From an uncultured candidate division Zixibacteria bacterium (GTDB taxonomy: Bacteria; Zixibacteria; MSB-5A5; SM1-73): DNA of 57,990 nt. The DNA lies in NCBI GenBank assembly GCA_903908285.1, contig CAIVRH010000014.1, forward strand, positions 1 through 57,990, written 5' to 3'. Position 1 is the first letter of the stretch; every line of letters starts with the position of its first letter. The position numbers and the translations under genes were made by a program. Under the pieces are notes generated by a model. That model saw only the letters and a list, made by a program, of their open reading frames with translations, was not told where the DNA came from and did no database searches. Shown in pieces: positions 34,985 to 43,713 of the stretch.

Positions 34985-35350
34985 ATGCACGGTTCCGGAA
35001 TGGTTTTATTGATACTTGTAGGGATTGCATTTGCAATCTTCTACATTGCTGCGAGTTGGAAGGTGTTGGTAAAAGCAGGGCAGCCCGGGTGGGGAGCTCT
35101 GATACCGTTCTATAATACTTATTTGTTATTGATGGTAGCCCAGAGACCCGGGTGGTGGTTGGTGCTTTTGTTAATTCCTTTTGTGAATATCGTATTCACC
35201 ATAATCGTCTTGCTGGATATTGCCAGGAATTTCGGCAAGAGTGCCGGATTCGGAATAGGTTTATTCTTCCTGGGAGTTATCTTCTTCCCCATATTGGGAT
35301 TTGGCAGCGCCACCTATCAACCGGCAAAACCGGCTGCGCCAACGATGTAG
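34985..35350 (+). CDS. DUF5684-family small membrane protein
   Basis: A protein of 121 residues with four membrane segments (VLLILVGIAFAIFYIAA, GALIPFYNTYLLLMV, WLVLLLIPFVNIVFTIIVLL, IGLFFLGVIFFPILGF). The GQPGWGALIPFYN motif after the first segment and the ARNFGKSAGFGIGL loop are the family hallmarks. DUF5684 proteins are found in many bacteria, sometimes beside or fused to signal peptidase I; the function is unknown. A strong AGGAGG lies eight bases before the ATG and a good terminator follows, so it is a single-gene unit. The ending PAKPAAPTM is a short cytoplasmic or periplasmic tail. Confidence 0.85.
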   Translation: MHGSGMVLLILVGIAFAIFYIAASWKVLVKAGQPGWGALIPFYNTYLLLMVAQRPGWWLVLLLIPFVNIVFTIIVLLDIARNFGKSAGFGIGLFFLGVIFFPILGFGSATYQPAKPAAPTM

Positions 35351-35381
35351 GAATCCGGTAGGTAAATTGATTTCGTTTTAT

Positions 35382-35411
35382 ATCGCAGGGTTTTTAGCCC
35401 TGCGATTTTAT
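35382..35411 (+). terminator. Rho-independent terminator after the DUF5684 gene
   Basis: Stem ATCGCAGGG (35382-35390) and CCCTGCGAT (35398-35406), perfect 9 bp, then TTTTA. About 31 bases after the stop codon. Confidence 0.75.
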
Positions 35412-35565
35412 TCTGATAACCCGGAAAGCTCCGGCTGTTTTCCTCTTTTTACTCAGATTCTCCAGTCTTCCGCGGGATTCCAACTATCTATGATATTGAC
35501 AAATCCCGTTACTTGTTATATCCTGTTGGGAGCTGTTTATCGGGATATTTTTCAAAGGGATTGAA

Positions 35566-36936
35566 TTGACAGTAAACGTCAGTAAAAAAGACATACTCGA
35601 GCTGGAAATTATCGACCTGGCTTTTGGCGGCTCCAGCGTAGCCAAGGTGAATGGGCTGGTGATTTTGGTGCGGGGAGGAATACCGGGGGATGTGGTAAAA
35701 GCCGAGATCACCAAAAAGAAATCCAACTTTGCCGAAGCCAAAGTCCTTCAGATCATAAAGGAATCGGAACTGAGGACCAAACCGATCTGCTCACATTTTG
35801 GATTGTGCGGAGGATGCTCCTGGCAGGACCTGAAATACGAGGAACAATTAAGGTTCAAAACCAAACACGTCAAAGATAGTTTGGCTCGTATCGGAAATTT
35901 CACCGACCCTCCGGTTCAGGATGCATTGGGATGCGAGAATGTCTTCTATTATCGCAACAAGATGGAATATACTTTCCTGCCCGATCCGGACAATAAATTA
36001 GTATTGGGACTTCATCCCCGCGGAAGATATGATCAGGTATTCGATCTGAAAGAATGCTTTTTACAATCTCAGACTGCTAACCAAATAGCAGATTTTGTCC
36101 GTCAATTTGCGAAAGATAAGAATCTACCCGTTTACATTCAAAAAAGCCAGTCCGGTCTTCTTAGGTTTTTGGTAATCAAGGAAGGGAAGAATACCGACAT
36201 GGCCATGGTGAATCTGGTCACCTATAAAGGAGCTTTTCCGGAAGGAGAGGAATTCAGCCGGAAGCTTTGCTCGAATTTTCCCTCAATTAAAAGTGTGGTG
36301 CGGAACATAAACTCGAAAATCGCCAATATCGCCTTGGGCGAAGAGGAGGAGCTATTAGGCGGAGAGAGAATCATCACCGAGAGGTTAGGAAATTTCACCT
36401 TCGAAATCTCTTCCAACTCTTTTTTCCAGACCAATCCAAAACAGGCGGAAAGATTATATCAAATCGTGATGAATATGGCAGGGTTGGAGGGGAACGAGGA
36501 GGTGCTCGATTTATATTGTGGAAACGGAACCATTTCCATATTTTTATCACCGGCGGCAGAAAGGGTGATCGGCGTGGAATCGGTGGAAGAGTCGGTACAA
36601 AATGCCAAAAGAAATGTAGAATTGAATAATATCGGGAATTGCGAATTTATCTGGGGAGAGGCAAAGGAGATTCTAAAGGGTTTTGAAAATGAAAAAAAGT
36701 GTTTCCCAGTAGTAGTGGTCGATCCACCCCGAGCGGGTTTGCATAAGGATGTAATCAAATCTCTTTTGAATCTGTTACCGCAAAAGATCATATACGTCTC
36801 ATGCAATCCCACCACCCTGGCAAGGGATTTACAGATATTCTGCGAAAAGGAATATAAATTGGAAAACGTCCAACCGGTGGACATGTTTCCGCATACCTAT
36901 CATATTGAGAGCGTGGCGAAAATTTTAAAGCAATAA
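35566..36936 (+). CDS. rlmD: 23S rRNA (uracil-C5)-methyltransferase, RlmD/RumA type
   Basis: A protein of 456 residues. An N-terminal TRAM domain (about 1-60) is followed by iron-sulfur Cys ligands C75, C81, C84 (CSHFGLCGGCSWQ) and probably a fourth Cys near DLKECF. The SAM motif is VLDLYCGNGTISIFL, the catalytic Cys lies in YVSCNPTTLARDL, and VVDPPRAGLHKDV is the motif before it. It methylates U in 23S rRNA (or T-loop U in tRNA for close relatives). I accept the TTG at 35566 as start because AAGGGA lies six bases upstream and the TRAM domain begins at once. It is a stand-alone gene; which uridine is modified cannot be read. Confidence 0.92.
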   Translation: MTVNVSKKDILELEIIDLAFGGSSVAKVNGLVILVRGGIPGDVVKAEITKKKSNFAEAKVLQIIKESELRTKPICSHFGLCGGCSWQDLKYEEQLRFKTKHVKDSLARIGNFTDPPVQDALGCENVFYYRNKMEYTFLPDPDNKLVLGLHPRGRYDQVFDLKECFLQSQTANQIADFVRQFAKDKNLPVYIQKSQSGLLRFLVIKEGKNTDMAMVNLVTYKGAFPEGEEFSRKLCSNFPSIKSVVRNINSKIANIALGEEEELLGGERIITERLGNFTFEISSNSFFQTNPKQAERLYQIVMNMAGLEGNEEVLDLYCGNGTISIFLSPAAERVIGVESVEESVQNAKRNVELNNIGNCEFIWGEAKEILKGFENEKKCFPVVVVDPPRAGLHKDVIKSLLNLLPQKIIYVSCNPTTLARDLQIFCEKEYKLENVQPVDMFPHTYHIESVAKILKQ

Positions 36937-37011
36937 ATCGCAGAGCAGGAACCCTTGCCTGTAAGCTACAAGAATTCAAAGTTAAAAAAGTAAAATGTAA
37001 AATTGCAAATC

Positions 37012-37104
37012 AAAATTCAAAATTGAGAGGAGTCGAATCCAATAGTTGGTAACTTTTAATATTTAATTGTGCGCAAAATCCAAATTCAGATAATTTTGAA
37101 TTTT
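37012..37104. repeat. 13-base inverted repeat in AT-rich intergenic DNA
   Basis: AAAATTCAAAATT (37012-37024) and its exact reverse complement (37092-37104), 67 bases apart, in a low-complexity AT stretch between rlmD and the next gene. It may be chance in such composition or a degraded element. Confidence 0.35.
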
Positions 37105-37169
37105 AAATTATTGATCACACTCCTGTATCCCTTCCAATAAAGTAAGGGGTAAACCAGAAGGAGATTTTA

Positions 37170-38120
37170 ATGGAATTTAAATACGATCCCGTTCCTTTCA
37201 TTTTCGAGAAAGGCGATCTTTTCACCAAGTTATCCGTTCTGGAAATGGTTGATCTGTGGAATACTCCCTTGGCAGATAAATTGCTTTTAGAATTGTTGAA
37301 GACCCAGAATAAAGACGGAGGCTTTCCCAGCTCATTCGATCCGAAGTTGAGCGGAGTGAAGGAAACCGAGAGAGTTGCGTATCTTTTGCGTAAGTGTGGG
37401 ATGCCAAAAGAGGGCTTGGTACTATCTGGTTGTATGAAATTCATCGTGAAATTCCAAACCGGAGACGGGGGCTTTTGTGAAAACCCCAAGATCTCCCTGC
37501 CGGAGGATATTGACTGGCTATCCGGTCATAAGGGTGTAGCCTGGCTAAGTGTAGATATCATAGATCTTCTCAGACTGTTTGGAAAAGAGAATACCAGATA
37601 CTGCCAGAAAACCATCAACTGGCTGCGCCGGATGGAGCTGCCAGAGGGAGGATGGAGCGCCATTGAGGGGGACGAGACAGTCGACCCCGATTCCAGCGCC
37701 CAGGTAACTTTCCTGATGAAAGATTTGCTGGGAGAGGAAGATACTCTGTACAAACGCGGTCGGAAACTGTATGAAAAATATCTTGACCAGACGGCTATGG
37801 ACGCTGAGCAAGGTTTTCACCTCTGGCACGGGAAGAATGAGGAAAACGATGTCTATCATTTGACCCATCTTCTGGGACAATCTTTCTTTTCCGGTAAAAG
37901 AGGTTCGGATTCGGGATACGATATCCATGATGATAGAATAAAGAAGATCGTGGAGGGAATCATAAAATTACAAAGAGAAGATGGGGGCTTTAAACCATAC
38001 TGGTCGCAGGAGAGTGACCCTTTATACACCGGGCTGGTTTTAAGGATATTTCTCTGGGTGAAAGCGATGGAAGAAGAGAAGATCAAAACCATGATCCATA
38101 AAGTAGTTTTTGTAGACTGA
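37170..38120 (+). CDS. Prenyltransferase/squalene-cyclase-like alpha-alpha toroid protein
   Basis: A protein of 316 residues, no signal peptide. Repeated QxxDGGF/W motifs: TQNKDGGFPSS, FQTGDGGFCEN, ELPEGGWSA and LQREDGGFKPY, spaced by helical pairs, as in the alpha/alpha barrels of terpene cyclases and prenyltransferase beta subunits. It is about half the length of a squalene-hopene cyclase and I see no DxDD cyclase motif, so a single-barrel protein. Its activity is unknown; it may be a binding or transferase-like domain. An AAGGAG lies seven bases before the ATG. The GNAT gene follows after 81 bases and they may be cotranscribed. Confidence 0.72.
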   Translation: MEFKYDPVPFIFEKGDLFTKLSVLEMVDLWNTPLADKLLLELLKTQNKDGGFPSSFDPKLSGVKETERVAYLLRKCGMPKEGLVLSGCMKFIVKFQTGDGGFCENPKISLPEDIDWLSGHKGVAWLSVDIIDLLRLFGKENTRYCQKTINWLRRMELPEGGWSAIEGDETVDPDSSAQVTFLMKDLLGEEDTLYKRGRKLYEKYLDQTAMDAEQGFHLWHGKNEENDVYHLTHLLGQSFFSGKRGSDSGYDIHDDRIKKIVEGIIKLQREDGGFKPYWSQESDPLYTGLVLRIFLWVKAMEEEKIKTMIHKVVFVD

Positions 38121-38201
38121 TAAATTCCATGAACCAACACGGACTCATACTGTGCGGTTTCATTGGCTTGGGAAACTCTTTTTAGGAATAGGGAAGAATC
38201 C

Positions 38202-38837
38202 ATGTTATCAATTCCTGACGATATCGTTTTGAGAGGTACAAAGGTGATTCTCCGACCGATGTTAAGGGAGGATGTGGATAAGAGATGGAATTGGAAACAG
38301 TATCCCGATCCTTTGTTTTCTCATTATAATCCTCCCCCGATGAATGAAGACCAGAAAGAAGTATGGTTTTTGAAAAGGAAAAGTGATATCTCTGCCTTAT
38401 GGTTCTCCATCGACAATACACCAGGACAATTGGTCGGTTTTGTTTGCTTTTATGGAATCAACCCGCAAATCAAAACCGCCTGGCTGGGAATATATTTGGG
38501 ATATGAATTTGTAGATTTAGGAATGGGGACCGATGCTATCTTGACTCTACTACAGTACTATTTCGAGGAAATTCGATTTGAGCTGCTTTTTTTGGATGTG
38601 GCTTCGCATAATAAAAGAGCCATCCGCTGCTACGAAAAATGCGGATTCCGGTTCAACCGGAAAAAGTACAGCGACCACGATCCCAGGATGAACATCGATA
38701 TATTTGGAGATGACCGGTTTAAAGAAGTCCGGAAATACTTCTTAAAAGAAGGGAATAAGATACTAGTGGAGTTTGACGAGATGCAGATCACCCGGGAAAA
38801 CTGGAGCTGCATGATTTCATCTCATGGAAATGATTAG
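38202..38837 (+). CDS. GNAT-family N-acetyltransferase (RimJ/RimL-like)
   Basis: A protein of 211 residues. IVLRGTKVILRPMLREDVDKR at the N-terminus, IDNTPGQLVGFVCFYGI for the central strands, then YLGYEFVDLGMGTDAILTLL with the acetyl-CoA loop and SHNKRAIRCYEKCGFRFN, the classical end of RimJ/RimL-like acetyltransferases. The CoA loop reads DLGMGT rather than the strict RxxGxG/A. I start at the ATG at 38202 rather than the TTG at 38163, as GGGAAG precedes it. The acceptor is unknown (protein N-terminus, antibiotic or small amine). The C-terminal 40 residues are charged and unlike the family. Confidence 0.85.
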   Translation: MLSIPDDIVLRGTKVILRPMLREDVDKRWNWKQYPDPLFSHYNPPPMNEDQKEVWFLKRKSDISALWFSIDNTPGQLVGFVCFYGINPQIKTAWLGIYLGYEFVDLGMGTDAILTLLQYYFEEIRFELLFLDVASHNKRAIRCYEKCGFRFNRKKYSDHDPRMNIDIFGDDRFKEVRKYFLKEGNKILVEFDEMQITRENWSCMISSHGND

Positions 38838-38870
38838 AAAAAAACCCAAATATCCCGTCCTATATAATAG

Positions 38871-38898
38871 GATGCCCCCGTCTTTCGACAGGGGCATC
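38871..38898. terminator. Hairpin between convergent genes
   Basis: GATGCCCC (38871-38878) and GGGGCATC (38891-38898), with a GTC/GAC inner pair. It lies between the convergent GNAT and Cys-rich genes and is plausibly a shared terminator, although T-runs are short on both strands. Confidence 0.45.
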
Positions 38899-38914
38899 TT
38901 CCAAGTTGCTGCTT

Positions 38915-39091
38915 TTAGGAGCAACACTTTCCGCCGCTGAGGGTCTGGTAGGCAGAGAAAAGCTTCTTTAGGGCTTCTGCTTTTTCCGGGTCCTTGGCGG
39001 TTATTTTCATCTGGATTCCGTCCTTGGTCTCCTCAGTTTTGCACTCAAACTGATCGGCAAAATCCTTGGGCATGCAACAGCATGAAAACAT
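38915..39091 (-). CDS. Small Cys-rich protein, probably metal-binding, in an ArsR unit
   Basis: A protein of 58 residues. It begins MFSCCCMPKDFADQFEC and ends SGGKCCS: six Cys, three in a row near the N-terminus and two at the C-terminus, around a charged helical core (DPEKAEALKKLFSAYQTL). I start at the ATG at 39091, eight bases after AGGAGG; two earlier in-frame starts (39100, 39097) lie too close to it. I do not recognise a named family. The clustered Cys at both ends and the ArsR-type regulator gene just upstream, sharing the same operator-like site, suggest metal or metalloid binding; that is inference. Confidence 0.72.
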   Translation of the reverse strand: MFSCCCMPKDFADQFECKTEETKDGIQMKITAKDPEKAEALKKLFSAYQTLSGGKCCS

Positions 39092-39107
39092 ATTCATCAC
39101 CTCCTTT

Positions 39108-39129
39108 CATATATATAAATTTAAATATG
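39108..39129. promoter_or_regulatory. Operator-like inverted repeat upstream of the Cys-rich gene
   Basis: CATATA-N10-AATATG, directly followed by TCTATA. The same layout (CATATA-N10-TATATG-TCTATA) precedes the arsR gene at 39459-39480. AT-rich 'ATAT' half sites are usual for ArsR/SmtB repressors. Confidence 0.55.
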
Positions 39130-39151
39130 TCTATATAACAAACAAAACCAT

Positions 39152-39445
39152 TCACGATTCTTTGCATTTGATCACCAGGCCCAGTTTTCCCAGGAAATCC
39201 TGACAACACCCCGGAACGCGTATGCAGCAATTGGCCCGGTAAAACACCTCTTTTCCTCTCTTCTGGTTAACCACCAGCCCCCCCCTTTTCAGAATGTCCA
39301 AGTGATGGGAAATGGAGGGCTGGGTCATCCGGAAATGCTTGCCGATCTCCGTGACGCACATCTCCTTCTTGGACAGCAGGGTCAGTATTTTCTGCCGGGT
39401 CGGATCGGACAAGGCCTGAAAGATCAAAGCACAAAGGTTTTCCAT
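39152..39445 (-). CDS. ArsR/SmtB-family metal-responsive transcription repressor
   Basis: A protein of 97 residues with a winged helix: LIFQALSDPTRQKILTLLSKKEMCVTEI, then the recognition helix MTQPSISHHLDILKRGGLV and the wing NQKRGKEVFYRAN. Cysteines follow at the C-terminal end (CCIRVPGCC, then KCKES) and one lies in the DNA-binding helix area (MCVTEI), giving candidate thiol ligands, but no classical ELCVCDL motif. I start at the ATG at 39445, five bases after AAGGAG. It likely represses itself and the downstream Cys-rich gene until a soft metal or metalloid binds. The inducer is unknown. Confidence 0.88.
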   Translation of the reverse strand: MENLCALIFQALSDPTRQKILTLLSKKEMCVTEIGKHFRMTQPSISHHLDILKRGGLVVNQKRGKEVFYRANCCIRVPGCCQDFLGKLGLVIKCKES

Positions 39446-39458
39446 GGTCACTCCTTAA

Positions 39459-39480
39459 CATATAAACAACATTCTATATG
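39459..39480. promoter_or_regulatory. Operator-like inverted repeat upstream of arsR
   Basis: CATATA-N10-TATATG followed by TCTATA, 14 bases before the arsR start codon, matching the site at 39108-39129 in spacing and flank. Likely autoregulatory. Confidence 0.55.
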
Positions 39481-39716
39481 TCTATACGATACCATTGGAG
39501 AAATGTTGCCTATTTTATTGGTATTAACAAAATATTCCCCACCTGCTTCCGGGTAGTAGCTAAAACTTAAGTTGGATCATCTGCCTAAAATACCCGACAC
39601 CGATGGAACAGCAAATAAAAAGCTTGCCTTAATATTTGGGCTGAATATATTATTTGCGTTGCGGGTTTATCCGGTTAAGCGTAGGATAAAATTCTTTAGA
39701 TTTCTTTTGGGGGTCG

Positions 39717-40625
39717 ATGAAAAAAGAAACCAAAGGCTATCTGCTGGTGTTGGGTGGAGCCACCTGCCTGGGAACCATCGGGATTTTTGCCCGAATGATC
39801 TATCGCTTCGAGCCTGATCCTCTGACGGTAGTGACTTTCAGGGCTTTGATTGCGTTTTTTTTGTCGTTTTTGATCGCTATCCTGTTGAATCCCGATTGGC
39901 TGAGAATCAAAAGAAAAGATTTCCTTTTTTTTGCGGCATATGGGCTTTTGAGTGTGAGCCTGTGCTTTCTTTTGTTTTTTTATGCCATCAAATATACCAC
40001 CATCGCCAATGCCACCATCCTGCTTTACACTTATCCGGCTTTTGTGGTAATTCTATCCCGGCTGTTTTTGGGCGAGGAGTTGACCCGGGGGAAAATTTTG
40101 GCTTTACTCCTTACCTTCTTAGGGTGCATTCTGGTAATTGGGGTTCAAAATCCCTCGGTATTAAAACTGAATTTCAAGGGAACGGTTTTCGGTTTGGGGG
40201 CAGGGGTAGGAGCGGGGCTTTACAGCATATTCGGTAAAAAGGGGATGGAAAAATACAGCTCCTTCACGGTGGTGACTTACGCTTTTGGCTTCGGCAGTTT
40301 CTTCCTTTTGCTTTTGCGGAGGGCGCATGTGCTGGCCTCGGTGAATTACCCCCTACCAGTCTGGTTATGGATTTTTGCGCTGGCGGTATTTTCCACTCTT
40401 TTGGGATATTCTCTTTACACCCGGGGGTTGAGGTACTTAGAAGCTGGCCGGGCCGGAATTGTTGCCACCTGGGAGGTGGTGGTGGCATCGGTTTTGGCAT
40501 TAATCCTTTTTGGCGAAACCTTAAAAATTCTCCAAGTAGCGGGCGGTTTGCTGATTCTTAGCGGCATCGTTATGATCAAACTTCAACCTTCGGAAGAAAC
40601 CACCGGCCAGGATGATTCGAAGTAG
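39717..40625 (+). CDS. EamA-family (DMT superfamily) transporter
   Basis: A protein of 302 residues with about ten membrane segments in two EamA halves: GYLLVLGGATCLGTIGIFAR opens the first, and FGLGAGVGAGLYSIFGKKG opens the second. YTYPAFVVILSRLFLGEELT and WEVVVASVLALILFGETL are the repeat-closing motifs (the 'P...F.GE' type). It is an inner-membrane metabolite or amino-acid exporter of unknown substrate. It is preceded by 230 bases without a gene on the plus strand and convergent with the SpoIID gene. The start at 39717 is directly after GGGGGTCG; a better ribosome site is not seen. Confidence 0.9.
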   Translation: MKKETKGYLLVLGGATCLGTIGIFARMIYRFEPDPLTVVTFRALIAFFLSFLIAILLNPDWLRIKRKDFLFFAAYGLLSVSLCFLLFFYAIKYTTIANATILLYTYPAFVVILSRLFLGEELTRGKILALLLTFLGCILVIGVQNPSVLKLNFKGTVFGLGAGVGAGLYSIFGKKGMEKYSSFTVVTYAFGFGSFFLLLLRRAHVLASVNYPLPVWLWIFALAVFSTLLGYSLYTRGLRYLEAGRAGIVATWEVVVASVLALILFGETLKILQVAGGLLILSGIVMIKLQPSEETTGQDDSK

Positions 40626-40693
40626 CAATTATCCGAAGTCCCGATGAAAAGCTTCACCCACTTAAAATAATTTTCCACACTCCGGTGCGTTTC

Positions 40694-42004
40694 TTAATAA
40701 CACTTGATAATTTTGACTCCGGCATAGTAGTGAGTCAGGATATCTTTGAAAGAATATCCGGCCCGGGCCATACCAATCGCCCCTGTCTGGCACATCCCTA
40801 CTCCGTGGCCATTTCCCCGGCCCCGGGCGATCACCTGCTTTATGGAATTATCACCGTTTTTCTCAATCTCCAGATCAAACCAGGTGCTGGGCAAAATCGA
40901 GCTGGAACCGTTTGATTTTTTTAAAGCCCACCTGATTTTGTCTGCCCGGAGGGGATAAGTATCTTTATCGGTAATCACCTCTAACCATTCCACCCTTCCC
41001 GAAGGAGACCTCTCCTTTATTTTGAGATCCTGTAAATTCCCCCATAGCTTATCCGGAAAAATCTGAATGCTATCCAAAAACCTTATGAGATTTTTCTCCA
41101 GCATCTCTTTGGTCCATCTTTCTTCCCAGTTGTAGTTCTTGGACCAGGCACAGAAAGCGCCGTCATCTATCGAGATCAAGTAAGGCTCTTTGGGTTTATC
41201 CCAAACCTGTTCAATATATTCGGTCTTTCCTCCGCAATTGGTGCTGTAATACGAACAAATCAGCTTGTCATTATAGGTCAACACCTTCCCCCGGGTAAGC
41301 TGGATGGCCCGATTTACCAAAAGATCCTCGACTTCCACCCCCGAATAGGTTTGATCTGACACCGTTGCTTCCAGATCATATTCCCTATCCCCGTTTTGAC
41401 TCGCCCGAAACAAGGCATAAGTTCTGGAGGCGATGGCTTGAGCTTTTAGCGCTTCGAACTCGGCTTGACCTAATTTCCCGATCTCTGCCGGGACCACCCC
41501 CTTTAAATAATCTTCCAAATTAACCACATTACACACCAGCAGCGATTTAGCTTCCGGTTTTAAAGTTATCTCCAGCACGCCCCGGTAGGGCTTTCCGTTC
41601 AGGTACAGACAATTTTTTTCTGCCTGGGAAAGAAAAGCAACCCGGCATAGGTCAGTCTCCATCATTCCCTGAGGCTTTTGGTTAACCGCTAGCCCATCCG
41701 CGGTTAGCTCTACCTCCATCTCTGCGGTGGTGTAGTAAACCGAAGGCTTGCCCTCCGGGGGGTAACATCTGACTTCGAATGAATTACCCGAGCTTATCTT
41801 TAAACTGTTGTCCGTCTCCAGGAGCTTAACCGTCACTGCCGGCTGCTTGATCCGGGGATAGTGAGTCTCCTTGCGGAAAACCGGTTTCTCTGCACAGCTG
41901 AAAAGCAAGGCCGTGAGCAAAACCAGTGTAAATCCTAGAGGTTTTATCCCGGATGCCAGGTGCATAACCCGCACCGGTGAGCCCGGGGTAATTTTTGATT
42001 GCAT
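40694..42004 (-). CDS. SpoIID/LytB-domain lipoprotein
   Basis: A protein of 436 residues. An N-terminal hydrophobic segment ends in LLFSCAEKP, a lipobox, so it is probably a lipoprotein anchored after export. The SpoIID domain occupies about 160-430: NLEDYLKGVVPAEIG, LKAQAIASRTYALFRA, YYSTNCGGKTEYIEQVW, and the closing GRGNGHGVGMCQTGAIGMA. SpoIID proteins are lytic transglycosylases acting on peptidoglycan, in sporulation in Firmicutes but widespread in other phyla such as this one in cell-wall remodelling. The catalytic Glu is expected in the 'VPAEI' region. It is 35 bases from the diguanylate cyclase gene, likely in one operon. Confidence 0.9.
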   Translation of the reverse strand: MQSKITPGSPVRVMHLASGIKPLGFTLVLLTALLFSCAEKPVFRKETHYPRIKQPAVTVKLLETDNSLKISSGNSFEVRCYPPEGKPSVYYTTAEMEVELTADGLAVNQKPQGMMETDLCRVAFLSQAEKNCLYLNGKPYRGVLEITLKPEAKSLLVCNVVNLEDYLKGVVPAEIGKLGQAEFEALKAQAIASRTYALFRASQNGDREYDLEATVSDQTYSGVEVEDLLVNRAIQLTRGKVLTYNDKLICSYYSTNCGGKTEYIEQVWDKPKEPYLISIDDGAFCAWSKNYNWEERWTKEMLEKNLIRFLDSIQIFPDKLWGNLQDLKIKERSPSGRVEWLEVITDKDTYPLRADKIRWALKKSNGSSSILPSTWFDLEIEKNGDNSIKQVIARGRGNGHGVGMCQTGAIGMARAGYSFKDILTHYYAGVKIIKCY

Positions 42005-42039
42005 CCGTTTCTTCCGTTTAATCCAAAGCTTGGAATACG

Positions 42040-43599
42040 TTAAATTGTCCGAACCAGATTCTTGCCGTGACCTTTCGCCAAATATAATGCTTGATCCATC
42101 TTGCCTATCAATTCCTTGGCAGTTAAACCGTTTTCCGGATAGGAAGCTACTCCTAGGCTTACCGTAATTTTGACCTTAGAGCTTTCACGATTATTGCCGA
42201 ATTCATCCCGTTCCACTCGCTGCCGGATTCTTTCCCCGATCATCTGAGCATCTGCTTTCTTGGTTAAAGGCAAAATCACCACGAATTCCTCTCCCCCATA
42301 CCGGCATACCAAATCCACATCCCGGACCGATTCTTTAATTCTTAAAGCCAGCTCCTGCAGCACCATATTCCCGAAAAGATGACCATAGGTATCATTACAC
42401 CTCTTGAACCAGTCTATATCGACCATGATCACTGACAGGGGATGTTCATATCTTTGGGCTCGCTTGAGCTCCGTGCGCAACTTCCGGGTGAAGTACCGGT
42501 AATTATAAAGACCGGTCAATTCATCCACGATGGTAAGCTCCTCGGTCATTTGATGGAGAAGCGCATTCTCGATGGCCAAAGCGGAAGACCCCGCCAAAAT
42601 GGAGAAGATTCTTTCATCCTGCTCCAGAAATGCACCGGCACGGGTGGAACAGGCTTCCATCACCCCGATTACTTTTCCCCGAGAGAGCATGGGAACCGCC
42701 AGAAAGGATTTTATCCCGTCGGGATTGATGTCGTAATCCGGTTCTTTAGTCACGTCAAAAATCCGCACGGGTTTTCCCCAAATGACCACTCCGCCTGTAA
42801 CTTTTTTTCTTGTTTCCACTTTGGGCTCGGTATATTTAATCTTCTCACCATCTTTGATCTCCCCCAAGAGGGAAACGGAGTTGGCATCCTTCAGTATAAA
42901 AAGCGAAAAGAAATTGTATCCCAAAATCTTTTGCACAATGTTGAGTATCTCTTCCACCACTTCATCCCGGTTCAGTTTTTCCACCAGAGTGCGCGAGGTT
43001 TCGTAGATGGTCTCGATTTGAGCCTGTGATTTCTCCAACTCGGAGGTTCTCTGGTTCAAAATATCGAACATCCGCAGAAGCTTCGACTTGGAGTTTTTAA
43101 GCTCGGTTACCACTATGCCCATGCAAACAGCCAGAATCCAAAGACTTAAAATCTTGAACAGAACATGGCTGGTCGGAAGAATGGAGAAATCCTTGACGTT
43201 TAACGAAAGATAGAAAATGGAAGAGAGAAGCGCCAGCAAAAGCCCGGCGAAAAATCCCGAGGCATAACTTCCGAATGGTATCACCAGAAAGTATAGGTAA
43301 AAGAATTCACTCTCTTTTCGATCGGTCAAAAGCCCGGCTAAGGTAATAAAAATCAGGTCCAGGATGGTGGTGAAAAAATAAAGCTTTTCCTCCGGGATGC
43401 GGTATTTTTTGGTAAAAACCTGCGAACCCAAAGAGTAAAATGTAAAAAAAGCGACCAGTGCCCAGATTCGATGGTTGTACTCGGGGGCGAAAAGCACCCA
43501 GAAGGCAATGCTTAAGAAAATCCCCCCCCGAATAGCCCAAAAAATCGACCGGGGTTGAGCTAAAATTGACCAGAGATTTGATTCTTTTCTGGCAGACAT
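42040..43599 (-). CDS. Membrane-bound GAF-GGDEF diguanylate cyclase
   Basis: A protein of 519 residues. Residues about 20-170 hold five to six membrane segments, a coiled segment follows (ILNQRTSELEKSQAQIETIYE), then a GAF domain at about 200-345 (VEEILNIVQKILGYN, FLAVPMLSRGKVIGVMEA) and a GGDEF domain at about 355-519 (DELTGLYNYRYFTRKL, VDIDWFKRCNDTYGH). The active site is R-Y-G435-GEEF, a working form, and RDVD (426-429), five residues before it, is the product-inhibition I-site. It makes cyclic di-GMP in response to a signal sensed by the GAF or membrane part. It lies upstream of the SpoIID gene on the same strand. Confidence 0.94.
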   Translation of the reverse strand: MSARKESNLWSILAQPRSIFWAIRGGIFLSIAFWVLFAPEYNHRIWALVAFFTFYSLGSQVFTKKYRIPEEKLYFFTTILDLIFITLAGLLTDRKESEFFYLYFLVIPFGSYASGFFAGLLLALLSSIFYLSLNVKDFSILPTSHVLFKILSLWILAVCMGIVVTELKNSKSKLLRMFDILNQRTSELEKSQAQIETIYETSRTLVEKLNRDEVVEEILNIVQKILGYNFFSLFILKDANSVSLLGEIKDGEKIKYTEPKVETRKKVTGGVVIWGKPVRIFDVTKEPDYDINPDGIKSFLAVPMLSRGKVIGVMEACSTRAGAFLEQDERIFSILAGSSALAIENALLHQMTEELTIVDELTGLYNYRYFTRKLRTELKRAQRYEHPLSVIMVDIDWFKRCNDTYGHLFGNMVLQELALRIKESVRDVDLVCRYGGEEFVVILPLTKKADAQMIGERIRQRVERDEFGNNRESSKVKITVSLGVASYPENGLTAKELIGKMDQALYLAKGHGKNLVRTI

Positions 43600-43713
43600 A
43601 GACTAGTCCTGCTAGGTGTTAGCTTATTATAACACCTTCCTCCCATATCACAATATATCGGCATAAAGACATATTTCTTAGACCGCCAGGATTTTAAAAT
43701 CTGTCCGAATAAC

